Source: Edaphobacillus lindanitolerans
GTDB taxonomy: Bacteria > Bacillota > Bacilli > Bacillales_A > Planococcaceae
Reading direction: 5' to 3'
Assembly (NCBI RefSeq): GCF_900156305.1
Contig: NZ_FTPL01000001.1
Span: forward strand, 1,116,001 to 1,180,000
DNA: 64,000 nucleotides
The translations under genes were made by a program, and so were the position numbers. Each line of letters begins with the position of its first letter. The first letter of the stretch is position 1. This document shows positions 51,494 through 60,627 of the stretch, piece after piece. The notes beneath the pieces were generated by a model, which did not search any database, was not told where the DNA came from, and saw nothing but the letters and a program-made list of their open reading frames with translations.

Positions 51494-53992
51494 TTACTTG
51501 TATGCCCCGTAGCTCATCAGGTTGGCAAAAATCCTGTAGCCGCCCGGTACCTGCGCACCGACCTGGCGGTAAAAGACCAGATTGGTATAGAGGTAGGTCC
51601 CCTCACCGTAATCTGCCATCAGGATCCCTCCGGTGAACGGGTCTTCACCCGGATCGGCCATGGAGACAAATGTCTCGTAGCGGTCGTCCCATTCCATCGG
51701 GAAGTAGAGCCCCCGCTCCTGAACCCAGTTATCCCAGTCGCCGGCACCGATCTTGTTCGGATAGTTGAACAGCGGATGATCCGGCTTCGTCATGGTCACT
51801 TCCGAATGTTCGTCCGTCACGCGCCATTCGATGGACGGCGTTCCGATCTTGAGCCGGTAAGGCGGGGTCAGATCCGCATCCCACGGGTCCGCGGCCGTTA
51901 CGTATTGCATGACAAAGTGTCCGCCGTTTCGGACGTATTCCTTGATCCGCTCGTTGTTCTGAAGCAGATCTTCCCTGCCCAAGGTTGCCCGGATGCCCGT
52001 GACGATCGTGTCGTACCGGGAAAGATCACCGTTCGCCAGATCTTCCGGAGTCAGTTTCGTAATATCGAATCCTGCATTGATGAACGAATCGGCCATCTGA
52101 TCAAAGCCGCTGTCGATGTACCCGACCTTCAGACCCTCCGGCTTGAGCAGCTCAAAGGCCACGCCGTTGATCAATGACGGATACAGATCGTACGAATCGT
52201 TGATATGTTCATACTTGATCTCCTGGACGGTCGTATTGAATGTTTCACCGTCCATTTCGGCAACCGCGCCGACATTGAATTCCCCTTCCTGCACCGTTTC
52301 CGGCGGGATCAGTTTAAAGCCGACTGTCTCCTCATCAAACCGCTTGGCGAAATTTGCCCCGGCAGATTCAGGTACGCTCGTCCAACCGTCCGGAAGCTTC
52401 AGGGAAACGGTTGCCTTTGCTGCACCGTCTTTGTAATTTTTCACTTTCACTTTAACCGGGATTTCATTTTGGGCCTCTGCAGTATTCACCGTAATATTGA
52501 CCGGATCCGGTGTAACGCTCAGTTCCGGCAGCACGCTCACCGTGTTGTCAAGGTCCAGAACGTTTGAGGTCTCCACCCCGTTTTCCTTGAACGACAGCTT
52601 CACTTGGAGCGCAGGCTCTGCATAAGGCTCGAAATAGCCGGCATCCTCCGGCACGGACACTTTGAATGTGGCCGTTTTTGATTCGCCGGGGTTCAGATGT
52701 TTCAGTCCGGCCGGACCTTCGTGCCTCCAGTCGTCGGGGCTGAGCAGGGTTGCTTCCACATGATGCACTTTTTGCTTGCCGGTATTGGTCACCCGGACCG
52801 TCACTTCTGTCTCTTCACCCTTTGTAAGAACGTAGGAGCCGATGTCAATGTCGGTCTGGAGATCCGAAGATAGGAGGCTCACCTCACCAAGCTGTTCCTC
52901 TTTCAATTGGAGCTTGTGCAGCAGGTCATGCTTCACCGCTCCGTCCAGTTTCGACTTTTCCACATGCTTGGCCAGTTTCCGGGCTTCATCCAGCGCTTTC
53001 TGGGATTTTGGCAAAATGGCCGCACGGTCCGGATACGCGTTCACAATTCCATCCAGGCTTTTCTGCAGGTCCGCCAGTTTGCCGCTCAGCTTCTTGTCTT
53101 TGACCGCGTCTGCCCACTCGTTGAAGTCATAGGGAATCCCTGCAAACAAGTCGTCCGAATCGTCGTCTTCTGCAGAAGCGACGAGCTGGAGATGCGTCTG
53201 CCGGGGCTCAACCGGAATCTCCCGGCCCATCCCCTGGCTTTTATGCAAATAGCGGGACGCCTCGCCCAACTGCGGGTAGCTCATCTCATAAATCGGATCA
53301 TAGTCACCGATCTCGATGGAAGTCGTTGCATCCCCTTTTCCAACCGGGAGATAGAGCTTTTTGATCTGCCATGGTTCCAGGCCGTCCTTTAATTGCTCGG
53401 GGAAGACAGACGGATCCGCCGCATCTTCAAACGCCCTGACAGAGAGAACATTCATCGCCCGGTGGTGGCCATGCTGGCTGTCCACATTGAGGAACGACGG
53501 CATGACAATATCCGGCTGATAGGTGCGGATGAAACGGATCAGCCGGGAGTACGTGACGTCTTCGCCCCATTTCTCGAGAGTCTCGTCAGGCGATTTCGAG
53601 AAGCCGAAGTCATAGATCGGATCAGAAGTCGTCTCGCTCAGATGATAGGCCTTCACTCCGTTGACCTTGGCCGCTTCGACCATTTCATTGGAACGGATGA
53701 TTCCAAGGCCGTTGCCGAGTTCGTTGCCGATTGCATTCTGGCCGCCCTCGCCTCTGTTGGCGATCAAACTTGCAGTCTTGACCCCCAGCCCTCTTGAAAG
53801 ATAAGCGAGAAAGTCGCTCCGCTCATCATCCGGGTGTGCGCCCGTATTCAGGAACGTAACAGTGGTCTCGAGCGGTTTCACGGCACTCCACAGGTCCGTG
53901 TCAGGTTTCGCCTGCTCATTCGCTGCGGTCGCACCCGGCATAAGCGACGTGACCAGAAGGACGGACAACATTCCATACCATAGCCTCTTCAA
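51494..53992 (-). CDS. Secreted PIG-L-family deacetylase with NEW3/CARDB-like and GATase-like domains
   Basis: 832 aa. Sec signal peptide (LLVTSLMPGATAANE, cut about residue 24). The PIG-L zinc deacetylase domain (about 45-270) has GAHPDDERSDFL (His and Asp ligands, catalytic Asp) and QHGHHRAM (last His). A helical linker follows (about 290-380), then two Ig-like NEW3/CARDB domains (about 385-610) and a C-terminal glutamine-amidotransferase-like domain (about 640-832; GYIDSGFDQMADSF, VRNGGHFVMQYV). Such enzymes remove N-acetyl groups from amino-sugar substrates outside the cell. A ROK-type operator at 54041 links it to the neighbouring importer operon. Confidence 0.9.
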   Translation of the reverse strand: MKRLWYGMLSVLLVTSLMPGATAANEQAKPDTDLWSAVKPLETTVTFLNTGAHPDDERSDFLAYLSRGLGVKTASLIANRGEGGQNAIGNELGNGLGIIRSNEMVEAAKVNGVKAYHLSETTSDPIYDFGFSKSPDETLEKWGEDVTYSRLIRFIRTYQPDIVMPSFLNVDSQHGHHRAMNVLSVRAFEDAADPSVFPEQLKDGLEPWQIKKLYLPVGKGDATTSIEIGDYDPIYEMSYPQLGEASRYLHKSQGMGREIPVEPRQTHLQLVASAEDDDSDDLFAGIPYDFNEWADAVKDKKLSGKLADLQKSLDGIVNAYPDRAAILPKSQKALDEARKLAKHVEKSKLDGAVKHDLLHKLQLKEEQLGEVSLLSSDLQTDIDIGSYVLTKGEETEVTVRVTNTGKQKVHHVEATLLSPDDWRHEGPAGLKHLNPGESKTATFKVSVPEDAGYFEPYAEPALQVKLSFKENGVETSNVLDLDNTVSVLPELSVTPDPVNITVNTAEAQNEIPVKVKVKNYKDGAAKATVSLKLPDGWTSVPESAGANFAKRFDEETVGFKLIPPETVQEGEFNVGAVAEMDGETFNTTVQEIKYEHINDSYDLYPSLINGVAFELLKPEGLKVGYIDSGFDQMADSFINAGFDITKLTPEDLANGDLSRYDTIVTGIRATLGREDLLQNNERIKEYVRNGGHFVMQYVTAADPWDADLTPPYRLKIGTPSIEWRVTDEHSEVTMTKPDHPLFNYPNKIGAGDWDNWVQERGLYFPMEWDDRYETFVSMADPGEDPFTGGILMADYGEGTYLYTNLVFYRQVGAQVPGGYRIFANLMSYGAYK

Positions 53993-54040
53993 TCTTCTAT
54001 CTCCTTTCGTTGCTTGTTTTCGAATGGGTTGTTCTTAAAC

Positions 54041-54070
54041 AGTTAGTTAGTAATCATTATTAACCAACTA
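54041..54070 (-). promoter_or_regulatory. ROK operator upstream of the PIG-L gene
   Basis: Plus strand AGTTAGTTAGTAATCATTAT followed by TAACCAACTA: imperfect palindrome with outer arms TAGTTaGT / ACcAACTA. It resembles the element upstream of the ROK operon at 51349. It lies 49 bp before the start codon. Confidence 0.6.
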
Positions 54071-54198
54071 TCCAAACCCTTCCCCTCCGTTCTTTCCATC
54101 GTAACTCCCTTGTCCGAATAGTGTAAATACTACGGAATAACTACTTATGCGCAACAGACAGGCAAGAAGTCGCAGGCTGAAAGACCTTGGCACCCATA

Positions 54199-54226
54199 AA
54201 AAAAGAGGCCGTCAAAAGACAGCCCC
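54199..54226 (-). terminator. Terminator of the histidine kinase gene
   Basis: GGCTGTC-TTTT-GACGGCC stem followed on the minus strand by TCTTTTTTTATGG. Confidence 0.75.
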
Positions 54227-54227
54227 G

Positions 54228-55256
54228 TCAATTGATTTCCATCATCCGGTCAAACTCATTTTCCCTCGGAAACACCACCGTCACCGCAGTTCCGCTCCCC
54301 TCTTCGGAAACCGCGCACAGCCCCATCCCGAGCCGAGCGCCGACGGTGTCCGCAAGATACAGTCCGAGCCCCGTTGCAGCGTTATGAATCCGGCCTGTGC
54401 CGCCCGTGAATCCTTTCTCGAAGATGCGGAAGAGATCATGTGCCGGGATGCCCGGCCCCTCATCTTCGATCCGGATGTTCGGATGACCGGATTCGTCATG
54501 TCCGGTCCAAATCCGGATCGTTCCGCCGGCCGGGCTGTATTTCACTGCATTCGTGAGGACTTGCCGGATGACGAAGCGTGCCCATTTGACGTCGGACCGG
54601 ACGGGTACATCTTCGCCCTCCAGCTCGACCGCGACATCCTTTTCCATGCACCAGGCGGCAAGATCCCTCACTTCAGGCGCGATGAGTGATTGGATATCCG
54701 CCGTCTCGGGGATGAAGTCCGAGGCGATCGTCGGCAGGCGGGAAATGTACAGCTGGCGGTCGATGAGCAGGTGGAGACGCAGCCACTCCGCGGAGAGTCT
54801 ACGCATGGCCGGCTGTCCCCGGTGCTCGTCGAGGATGAGCTTCATCGCCGTGAGCGGCGCCTTCACTTCGTGCACCCACGCCGCCGTGTAATCCGCTTCC
54901 ATCGTCTGGTCTTCCTGCAGGGCGGCCTTTTCTTTCCGGTGGGTACGTGACACTTCCTGAAGAAGTTCCATCGTGACGCAGTCCAGGCCGACGGGCCGGA
55001 CCGGAAGCAGCGCCTCCCAGTCCGAGAGCGGCTCCCCTTCAAGTGACCGGATCTCACTCAGGAATTTCGTTTCCCGCCTGAAACGCCAGACGATGAATAA
55101 GACAAGCGCGGCCAGGAGCAAAACATTGAAATAAACGGCTGCACTGAAATCGACCGGAAGGCCACTGTCCAGATAGATCAGAAGGTCAGCCAAGAATAGT
55201 GCGGCCAGATAGAAAAGGATCCAGGGAATGCGGGATCGGATATAGGGGATGAACAA
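54228..55256 (-). CDS. Bce-type intramembrane-sensing histidine kinase
   Basis: 342 aa from TTG 55256 with AAGGAGGG 6 bp upstream; this start gives the usual BceS length, and the open frame upstream is not kept. Two transmembrane helices (about 10-60) with almost no external loop, the hallmark of kinases that read a partner ABC transporter. Phospho-acceptor His in TAAWVHEVKAPLTAMKL. N box VLTNAVKYSP, G boxes EDEGPGIP and ATGLGLYLAD. No bceAB adjoins it; the candidate transporter is at 39766-42481. Confidence 0.88.
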   Translation of the reverse strand: MFIPYIRSRIPWILFYLAALFLADLLIYLDSGLPVDFSAAVYFNVLLLAALVLFIVWRFRRETKFLSEIRSLEGEPLSDWEALLPVRPVGLDCVTMELLQEVSRTHRKEKAALQEDQTMEADYTAAWVHEVKAPLTAMKLILDEHRGQPAMRRLSAEWLRLHLLIDRQLYISRLPTIASDFIPETADIQSLIAPEVRDLAAWCMEKDVAVELEGEDVPVRSDVKWARFVIRQVLTNAVKYSPAGGTIRIWTGHDESGHPNIRIEDEGPGIPAHDLFRIFEKGFTGGTGRIHNAATGLGLYLADTVGARLGMGLCAVSEEGSGTAVTVVFPRENEFDRMMEIN

Positions 55257-55327
55257 GGGGTTCCCTCCTTCGGGGATAGGTGCAGGGCCGCTGTTTTGGA
55301 ATGCCGGCCGATTCATGCTGTGTTTCT

Positions 55328-55400
55328 GAACGCGTCGCCTTGTGGAGCGGGTGAGTCGCATTTCATCGTGAGTGAGTCATCACGGCGCCGAGTGCGTCGC
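55328..55400 (+). repeat. Degenerate 21-bp repeats between response regulator and kinase genes
   Basis: The phrase GTGAGTCGC recurs as ACGCGTC (55330), GTGAGTC (55351), GTGAGTC (55372) and GTGCGTC (55392), spaced 21, 21 and 20 bp. It lies inside the intergenic part of a two-gene operon and is not coding. Confidence 0.65.
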
Positions 55401-55413
55401 TCTGCCTGTCCGG

Positions 55414-56091
55414 TCATTCCGCGGTCGCCATATAGCCCATGCCCTTCTTGGTCACGATGGCGTCGCCGAGGCCGATTTCACCGAGTTTGCTGCGGAGCCG
55501 ATTGATGTTCACCGTCAGGGTGTTGTCGTTTACAAACCGCTCATCATCCCAAAGCTTCCGGATCAGTTCATCGCGCGAGACGATTTCGTTCCTGGACTCA
55601 ACCAGAACCGTGAGAATGAAAAATTCATTTTTCGTGAGATCGACTTCTGTTCCGCCGGACCGGATGATTCCGCGCTTCAAGTCAAGGACCGACCCGTTCC
55701 ATTCCACGACATCCGGCTTTTCCTCCCCGTAAGAGTACGTCCGGCGGAGGATCGCCTGGATTTTGGCGAGCAGCACATCCGCGTTGAACGGCTTCTGGAT
55801 AAAATCGTCCGCACCCATGTTCATCGCCATCACCTGATCCATCGGATGGTCGCGCGATGACAGGAAGATGATCGGGACATTGGATGCGGCCCGGATTTCA
55901 CGGCACCAATGGAACCCGTCAAACGCCGGCAGGCCGATGTCGAGAATGACGAGATGCGGCTGCATTTCGCTGAATGAGCCCATCACATCATGGAAGTCGG
56001 CAGGCCCCTCCACCCGGAGTTGCCACTGACCCAGCTTTTCCTCCAGGGACCGGAAGATCGAAGGGTCATCTTCCACCAAAAATACTGTCAT
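55414..56091 (-). CDS. OmpR/BceR-type response regulator
   Basis: 225 aa from the ATG at 56091; two GTG codons just before it are also possible because AAGGAGG lies further upstream. Receiver domain (about 1-115): acidic VEDDPS, phosphorylated Asp in LVILDIGLPAFDG, Thr/Ser in IIFLSSRD, Lys in IQKPF. The winged-helix domain (about 128-222) has FVNDNTLTVNINRLRSKL. Encoded before the intramembrane-sensing kinase, its cognate partner. Confidence 0.93.
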   Translation of the reverse strand: MTVFLVEDDPSIFRSLEEKLGQWQLRVEGPADFHDVMGSFSEMQPHLVILDIGLPAFDGFHWCREIRAASNVPIIFLSSRDHPMDQVMAMNMGADDFIQKPFNADVLLAKIQAILRRTYSYGEEKPDVVEWNGSVLDLKRGIIRSGGTEVDLTKNEFFILTVLVESRNEIVSRDELIRKLWDDERFVNDNTLTVNINRLRSKLGEIGLGDAIVTKKGMGYMATAE

Positions 56092-56235
56092 CACCACATC
56101 GGCCGCCTCCTTTTCCACTCATTTTAACTGACCGGATAAAAAAATTCTCAGGAAAATGATTAAACTTCTGACAGGCGGGTAACATAACAGCAACCCCACT
56201 TCTCTATTTCCCCCTTTTAGAGAATGCAGGTATTT

Positions 56236-56266
56236 GGCCCACGGCATTTAGCCGAGGGCCCTTTTT
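56236..56266 (+). terminator. Orphan intrinsic terminator
   Basis: GGCCCACGGC-ATTTA-GCCGAGGGCC followed by CTTTTTG on the plus strand, with no plus-strand gene ending before it. It could end a short untranslated RNA from about 56130 or attenuate the next gene. Confidence 0.6.
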
Positions 56267-56341
56267 GTGTCCGAATTGAAGGAGTTCCGCTCATATACGG
56301 AGAATGACACCGGAAACCGACGAGGAAGAGGGGGAATGGAA

Positions 56342-56788
56342 ATGGCGTGCAGGACGGCCACTAAACGATTTCGGCTGGTCGCCATGAAAGGCAGCGGCTC
56401 TTATTCAACCTTTGGAACCGTTGTACCTGATGCCGCCCGGCAATTTATGGCGCGGGCAGACGAAATCCCGCAACATTCGGGTGTGGAAATCGCCCTGTTT
56501 GAACCGAAGATCGATGAGGGGCATCTGACAGGGAGTTTTTACGTCGGCCTGATTGTAAACGAGGCGGTTGCCGACCCGCCTGCCGGAATGGAATATATGG
56601 AGTTCAGCCAGCCCTATGCATCCATCCGAGGGCCCCTCAGCCGGCTGGATTCTCTTCACCATCAACTGCTGCAGTGGCTGGGAGATCAGGGGATGGAGCG
56701 GGATCTGAACCGCTGCATCGTGGAAACCTACCATCCGAAGGCGCAAGGCGAGGAAGAAGTGGAAATCCATTTGCCGATCCTTGCTTAG
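56342..56788 (+). CDS. GyrI-like small-molecule-binding domain protein
   Basis: 148 aa from the second ATG (56342), 8 bp after AGAGGGGG. Single GyrI/AraC-effector-type domain with two SHS2 repeats: FRLVAMKGSGSY..., YVGLIVNEAVADPPAGMEYME, YASIRGPLSRLDSLHHQLLQWL, and a late ETYHP...EVEIHLPI. Stand-alone members bind or hydrolyse hydrophobic toxic compounds or bind gyrase. No partner gene. Confidence 0.85.
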   Translation: MACRTATKRFRLVAMKGSGSYSTFGTVVPDAARQFMARADEIPQHSGVEIALFEPKIDEGHLTGSFYVGLIVNEAVADPPAGMEYMEFSQPYASIRGPLSRLDSLHHQLLQWLGDQGMERDLNRCIVETYHPKAQGEEEVEIHLPILA

Positions 56789-56818
56789 GCTTTTCTCCGT
56801 ATAGTCGAATGCATCAAC

Positions 56819-56858
56819 AAGGAAGGCCGCCATCACTCGTATGATGGCGGCCTTCCTT
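56819..56858. terminator. Bidirectional terminator between the GyrI-like and sortase genes
   Basis: AAGGAAGGCCGCCATCA pairs completely with TGATGGCGGCCTTCCTT (17 bp stem). Confidence 0.92.
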
Positions 56859-56862
56859 CTGT

Positions 56863-57468
56863 TTACTTTTGGACCGGGTACGCGTAGAAGACAAAGCGCT
56901 CTTTTGCCGTGGCCAGCGCATGAAACGGATAGCAAGTGGTGACCACGAGTACTTCCTCACCCATGCTCCGGATGACGGTCGTATCCTGTGCATCCACAAT
57001 CTCAGTCTCCCGTATTACATACTCGAACGTGCCATACGGCATTTCTACCATAAAGACGTCACCAATCTCCAGCTTGGAAAATCGAGTGAATACCGTATCC
57101 CGATGCCCGGAGAGCAAAATCTGCTCTGAATCGCCCGGAAGCACAGAATCTTTTAAATGACCGACCCCTTTGGATAGAGCCGAAGGATCCGTGCCTTCCA
57201 CTATCGGAAGCTCTTTGCCCAATTTCGGGACTTTGAGCAAACCAATGGCTTCTCCTTCTTTTGCAGCGTAAGAAAGATCGTCTGTTTCAGAGGGACCATC
57301 CGGCGATGACATCGAAGACGCGGCACCCTCCGGTTCGAGGATCTCCTTCACTTCTGCAAGAGTGTGCTTCTGAGATTGCCGCTGGTCTACATACATCCAA
57401 CCGGATATGAGTAATGCGATGGCTCCTGCTGTCAAGAGCACATTTCCAATCATCCTCATAACCGACAT
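56863..57468 (-). CDS. srtD: Class D sortase
   Basis: 201 aa. One N-terminal membrane anchor (about 7-26). The sortase barrel (about 75-200) has catalytic His in LLSGHRDT, Cys in LVVTTCYPF and Arg in ATAKERFVFYA. It starts 3 bp after the stop codon of the surface protein gene. That protein ends in LPKTA, the LPxTA form expected for class D sortases, so the pair is enzyme and dedicated substrate. Confidence 0.94.
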   Translation of the reverse strand: MSVMRMIGNVLLTAGAIALLISGWMYVDQRQSQKHTLAEVKEILEPEGAASSMSSPDGPSETDDLSYAAKEGEAIGLLKVPKLGKELPIVEGTDPSALSKGVGHLKDSVLPGDSEQILLSGHRDTVFTRFSKLEIGDVFMVEMPYGTFEYVIRETEIVDAQDTTVIRSMGEEVLVVTTCYPFHALATAKERFVFYAYPVQK

Positions 57469-57471
57469 CCT

Positions 57472-60400
57472 TTAGTTTTTCTCATCCTTCTTCCTTTTGC
57501 GGCCAAGAAGGCGCCCGACAAGGCCGGCCAGCATCAATCCGCCACCCGCAAACCCGATTGGAGCCGTCATGCCTGCAGTTTTAGGAAGGACTTGTCCCGC
57601 CGAACCGCCTCCATTCGACCACGGCTTTTCCGATGTGCCCGGATGAGTTGACGGGTTTCCTCCTGATCCCGAAGAGTTGCCTCCTCCTCCGGAAACGTTT
57701 CCTGTGCCGTCTCCATTTCCATTCCCGCCAGGTACTTGGCCTGCGAGCTTAACAATGGTCCGGATTGCAGTACTCTGATTTCCGTCCACATCCAGTTGGA
57801 AGGCCTCCACAACAGAACCTGCTTCCAGAGGGGAGCTTAAGTGGATGGCATATTTTCCATTTTCATCGACTTCCGCTGAACCGATCTCTTCTTGTCCGAC
57901 CCGGACAATCACCCGATATCCCGGCTTACCCGTACCGGTGATCACCAAATCATCACTGTAAATATCATTGAGGGTCGGAGCATCCACGATTGCATCATCG
58001 GAGTCAGACGGCAGTACATTAATTTCATTTCGTTCACTGACTTTGTCCTTGAATACTTGAACGAACGTTATTTGGGTACCCGCCGGGAGAGGCCAGTCGA
58101 GTTCCATTCTGAATATGCCATTGTTCTGCACGGTCATCAGAGATGCATTGCGGAGATTCCCCGCTACGCCTACTGCTTTCCCGACAACCCGTCCGTCCAC
58201 ATATGCATATACCTCCGCTCCGACAATCGCTTCTCCTACAATCACGGTTTCGTGTTCAAAGATGTTACCGGCTTTTGGTGCTTCCAGTTCTGTAAACGGT
58301 ACGGTTACTTTTTCCGGATCGCTGATATTGCCGGCCCGGTCAACAGCCGTAACATGAAGCACTTGACGTTCATTGACCTGGTCGCTCGTCAGGGAGAATT
58401 CGAAGTGGCCATTTGAATCGGACTTCCCTTGTGCAATTTGTTTTCCATTCTTATCCCTTAAGTAAATCGTGGCATTCGCTTCAGTTTTTCCGGATACGGT
58501 ATACCCATAAACATAATCACCATCAATCTCCACATCCGAAAGCGGAGGCGCCTCCAGATCCACATCGGAGTCAGAGTCAGCATCGGCATCCGCATCGGCG
58601 TCTGCATCAGCGTCTGCATCCGCATCGGCATCAGCGTCCGCGTCGGCATCAGCGTCAGCATCGGCGTCAGCATCAGCGTCTGCGTCAGCGTCAGCATCAG
58701 CGTCTGCATCGGCGTCTGCGTCTGCATCCGCATCCGCATCGGCGTCCGCATCCGCATCCGCATCCGCGTCGGCATCAGCGTCCGCGTCAGCATCCGCATC
58801 CGCATCGGCGTCCGCATCAGCGTCGGCATCCGCATCGGCATCAGCGTCCGCGTCGGCATCAGCGTCAGCATCCGCATCCGCGTCCGCGTCGGCATCGGCG
58901 TCGGCATCCGCATCGGCGTCGGCGTCAGCATCCGCATCTGCGTCGGCATCCGCATCCGCGTCGGCGTCAGCATCCGCATCCGCATCCGCGTCAGCGTCGG
59001 CATCGGCGTCCGCATCCGCATCCGCATCGGCGTCCGCATCCGCATCCGCATCAGCGTCGGCGTCCGCATCCGCATCCGCATCGGCGTCCGCATCCGCATC
59101 CGCATCCGCATCGGCGTCCGCATCCGCATCCGCGTCCGCATCCGCATCAGCGTCGGCATCCGCATCCGCATCCGCATCCGCATCCGCATCCGCATCGGCG
59201 TCGGCATCCGCATCCGCATCCGCATCAGCGTCCGCGTCGGCGTCCGCATCGGCGTCCGCATCCGCGTCGGCGTCGGCATCCGCATCAGCGTCCGCATCCG
59301 CATCAGCGTCCGCATCCGCATCCGCGTCCGCGTCCGCATCCGCATCCGCGTCCGCGTCAGCATCCGCATCCGCATCCGCATCGGCATCAGCGTCAGCATC
59401 AGCGTCCGCGTCAGCATCCGCGTCCGCATCGGCGTCGGCATCGGCGTCCGCGTCCGCATCCGCATCGGCGTCAGCATCCGCATCCGCATCAGTATCGTCT
59501 TCTTCGTCAACGGCTACTGTTGCACTGCTGTCGAGACTGCCCAGAAGTTGGAGATCGATCGCCGAGGTGGATACACCTCCTCCGTAAACCTCTGTTTCCC
59601 CGCTTACCCCAGCCGGCTTGTCGACGGCCAGGTCTGCATTGATCGCAGTCCGTCCGATCACCTGCACGCCGGCCAGTTCATTAGCCACCCCGGTCAGCGC
59701 CTCAGTGACCCCTGAAACTGCGGGTTGAAGGCTGCCTGTCAATCCGCTCAACAGGTTTCCGACAATCCCGTTCAGGATCAAGTCATTTACAACTCCATCG
59801 AGCACAGGTCCGACGATCGGGATATCCCTTACACCCGGTAGTACCTCTATCCTCAATTCGCCGACTGCAGCGAGCAGATCGTTCACCAGACCGGTCACAA
59901 CATCGCTGATTGCGGTCTCCAGATGGTTCCCAAGCCCATCCGAGAAATTGATTACGACAGAACCATCGGGATTGACGATGACCTCTACATCATCGGTATA
60001 CGCAGTCAGATCAGCCAGTGCCTGATCCAGGTTATTCAAGTTATCAATGGCGGTGTTCACTTCAGTCAATCCCTGAATGGACACGAATGGTTTCAATAAT
60101 GGATTCTTGTTCAAGATCTCATCCAACGAACCTGTGAGCTCACCCAACAGGCCCGTCAGCGTACCGGTTAATCCACCGACCGCTTCATACAATGCCGGCA
60201 AATCTTCCCGAAGATGAATCGGCAAAATCTCCACCTGAACTGATGCCGGCCCTCGGGCTTCCATCTTGCCGGCAAGCTCAGGAGCATAGAAAACGGCCAC
60301 ACGGTCAGGCGTCAACAGTTCCGCATCCGCCAACCCTGTACCGGTCATGCCAAGACTCAGATTATACATTTCCCCCAGATCACTTAAATCCGCACTGATG

Positions 60401-60627
60401 GACACATCCGTGAGCAGCTTTACTTCGGCGAGGCTTTTGGCCACCTCTGCCGCATCGGCCACCGCCCACGTGCTTTGTTGCTCAACCGATCGTTGTGCAA
60501 ATGCAGTAGGGACAGAATTCAATATCAGGGCCGAGGCTATGGCAGAAGTGGTGATGGTCTTTTTGATCTGCTGCATTTTGCGGTTGCTTAGCTGGCTCAT
60601 CCTTTTCTTGTAGTCGAATTTTTTCAT
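57472..60627 (-). CDS. Sortase-anchored surface protein with a long Asp-Ala repeat stalk
   Basis: 1051 aa. Long basic signal peptide (cut near SVPTAFAQR, about residue 45). The N-terminal adhesin-like region (about 46-375) is unrecognised. The (Asp-Ala) run is encoded by 58579-59490, 912 bp, equal to 152 uninterrupted dipeptides. It is followed by short Ser-Asp residues, then three Ig-like modules of about 85-90 residues (about 690-960), a Gly/Asn/Ser-rich linker, and a sorting signal LPKTAG, hydrophobic helix and RKRKKDEKN tail. The stalk resembles in principle the Ser-Asp stalk of staphylococcal clumping factors but with Ala, giving about 150 negative charges. Probable role: attachment or surface shielding. 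Confidence 0.9.
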   Translation of the reverse strand: MKKFDYKKRMSQLSNRKMQQIKKTITTSAIASALILNSVPTAFAQRSVEQQSTWAVADAAEVAKSLAEVKLLTDVSISADLSDLGEMYNLSLGMTGTGLADAELLTPDRVAVFYAPELAGKMEARGPASVQVEILPIHLREDLPALYEAVGGLTGTLTGLLGELTGSLDEILNKNPLLKPFVSIQGLTEVNTAIDNLNNLDQALADLTAYTDDVEVIVNPDGSVVINFSDGLGNHLETAISDVVTGLVNDLLAAVGELRIEVLPGVRDIPIVGPVLDGVVNDLILNGIVGNLLSGLTGSLQPAVSGVTEALTGVANELAGVQVIGRTAINADLAVDKPAGVSGETEVYGGGVSTSAIDLQLLGSLDSSATVAVDEEDDTDADADADADADADADADADADADADADADADADADADADADADADADADADADADADADADADADADADADADADADADADADADADADADADADADADADADADADADADADADADADADADADADADADADADADADADADADADADADADADADADADADADADADADADADADADADADADADADADADADADADADADADADADADADADADADADADADADADADADADADADADADADADADADADADADADADADADADADADADADADADADADADADADADADADADADADADADSDSDVDLEAPPLSDVEIDGDYVYGYTVSGKTEANATIYLRDKNGKQIAQGKSDSNGHFEFSLTSDQVNERQVLHVTAVDRAGNISDPEKVTVPFTELEAPKAGNIFEHETVIVGEAIVGAEVYAYVDGRVVGKAVGVAGNLRNASLMTVQNNGIFRMELDWPLPAGTQITFVQVFKDKVSERNEINVLPSDSDDAIVDAPTLNDIYSDDLVITGTGKPGYRVIVRVGQEEIGSAEVDENGKYAIHLSSPLEAGSVVEAFQLDVDGNQSTAIRTIVKLAGQVPGGNGNGDGTGNVSGGGGNSSGSGGNPSTHPGTSEKPWSNGGGSAGQVLPKTAGMTAPIGFAGGGLMLAGLVGRLLGRKRKKDEKN
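58579..59490 (-). repeat. Coding hexanucleotide repeat (GAY GCN) for the Asp-Ala stalk
   Basis: 152 tandem hexamers on the minus strand, each GAT/GAC + GCN. Third positions vary (GCG, GCT, GCC, GCA; GAT, GAC), so the protein run is perfect while the DNA is not a simple repeat. This suggests selection at protein level after expansion. Confidence 0.95.

Noticed and set aside
58413-59642. Long plus-strand frame of His-Pro/Arg repeats (409 codons), and a minus-strand frame of Met-Arg-Thr repeats (58458-59510)
   Set aside because: Both are alternative-frame readings of the Asp-Ala repeat DNA. Neither has a ribosome site or plausible protein composition.
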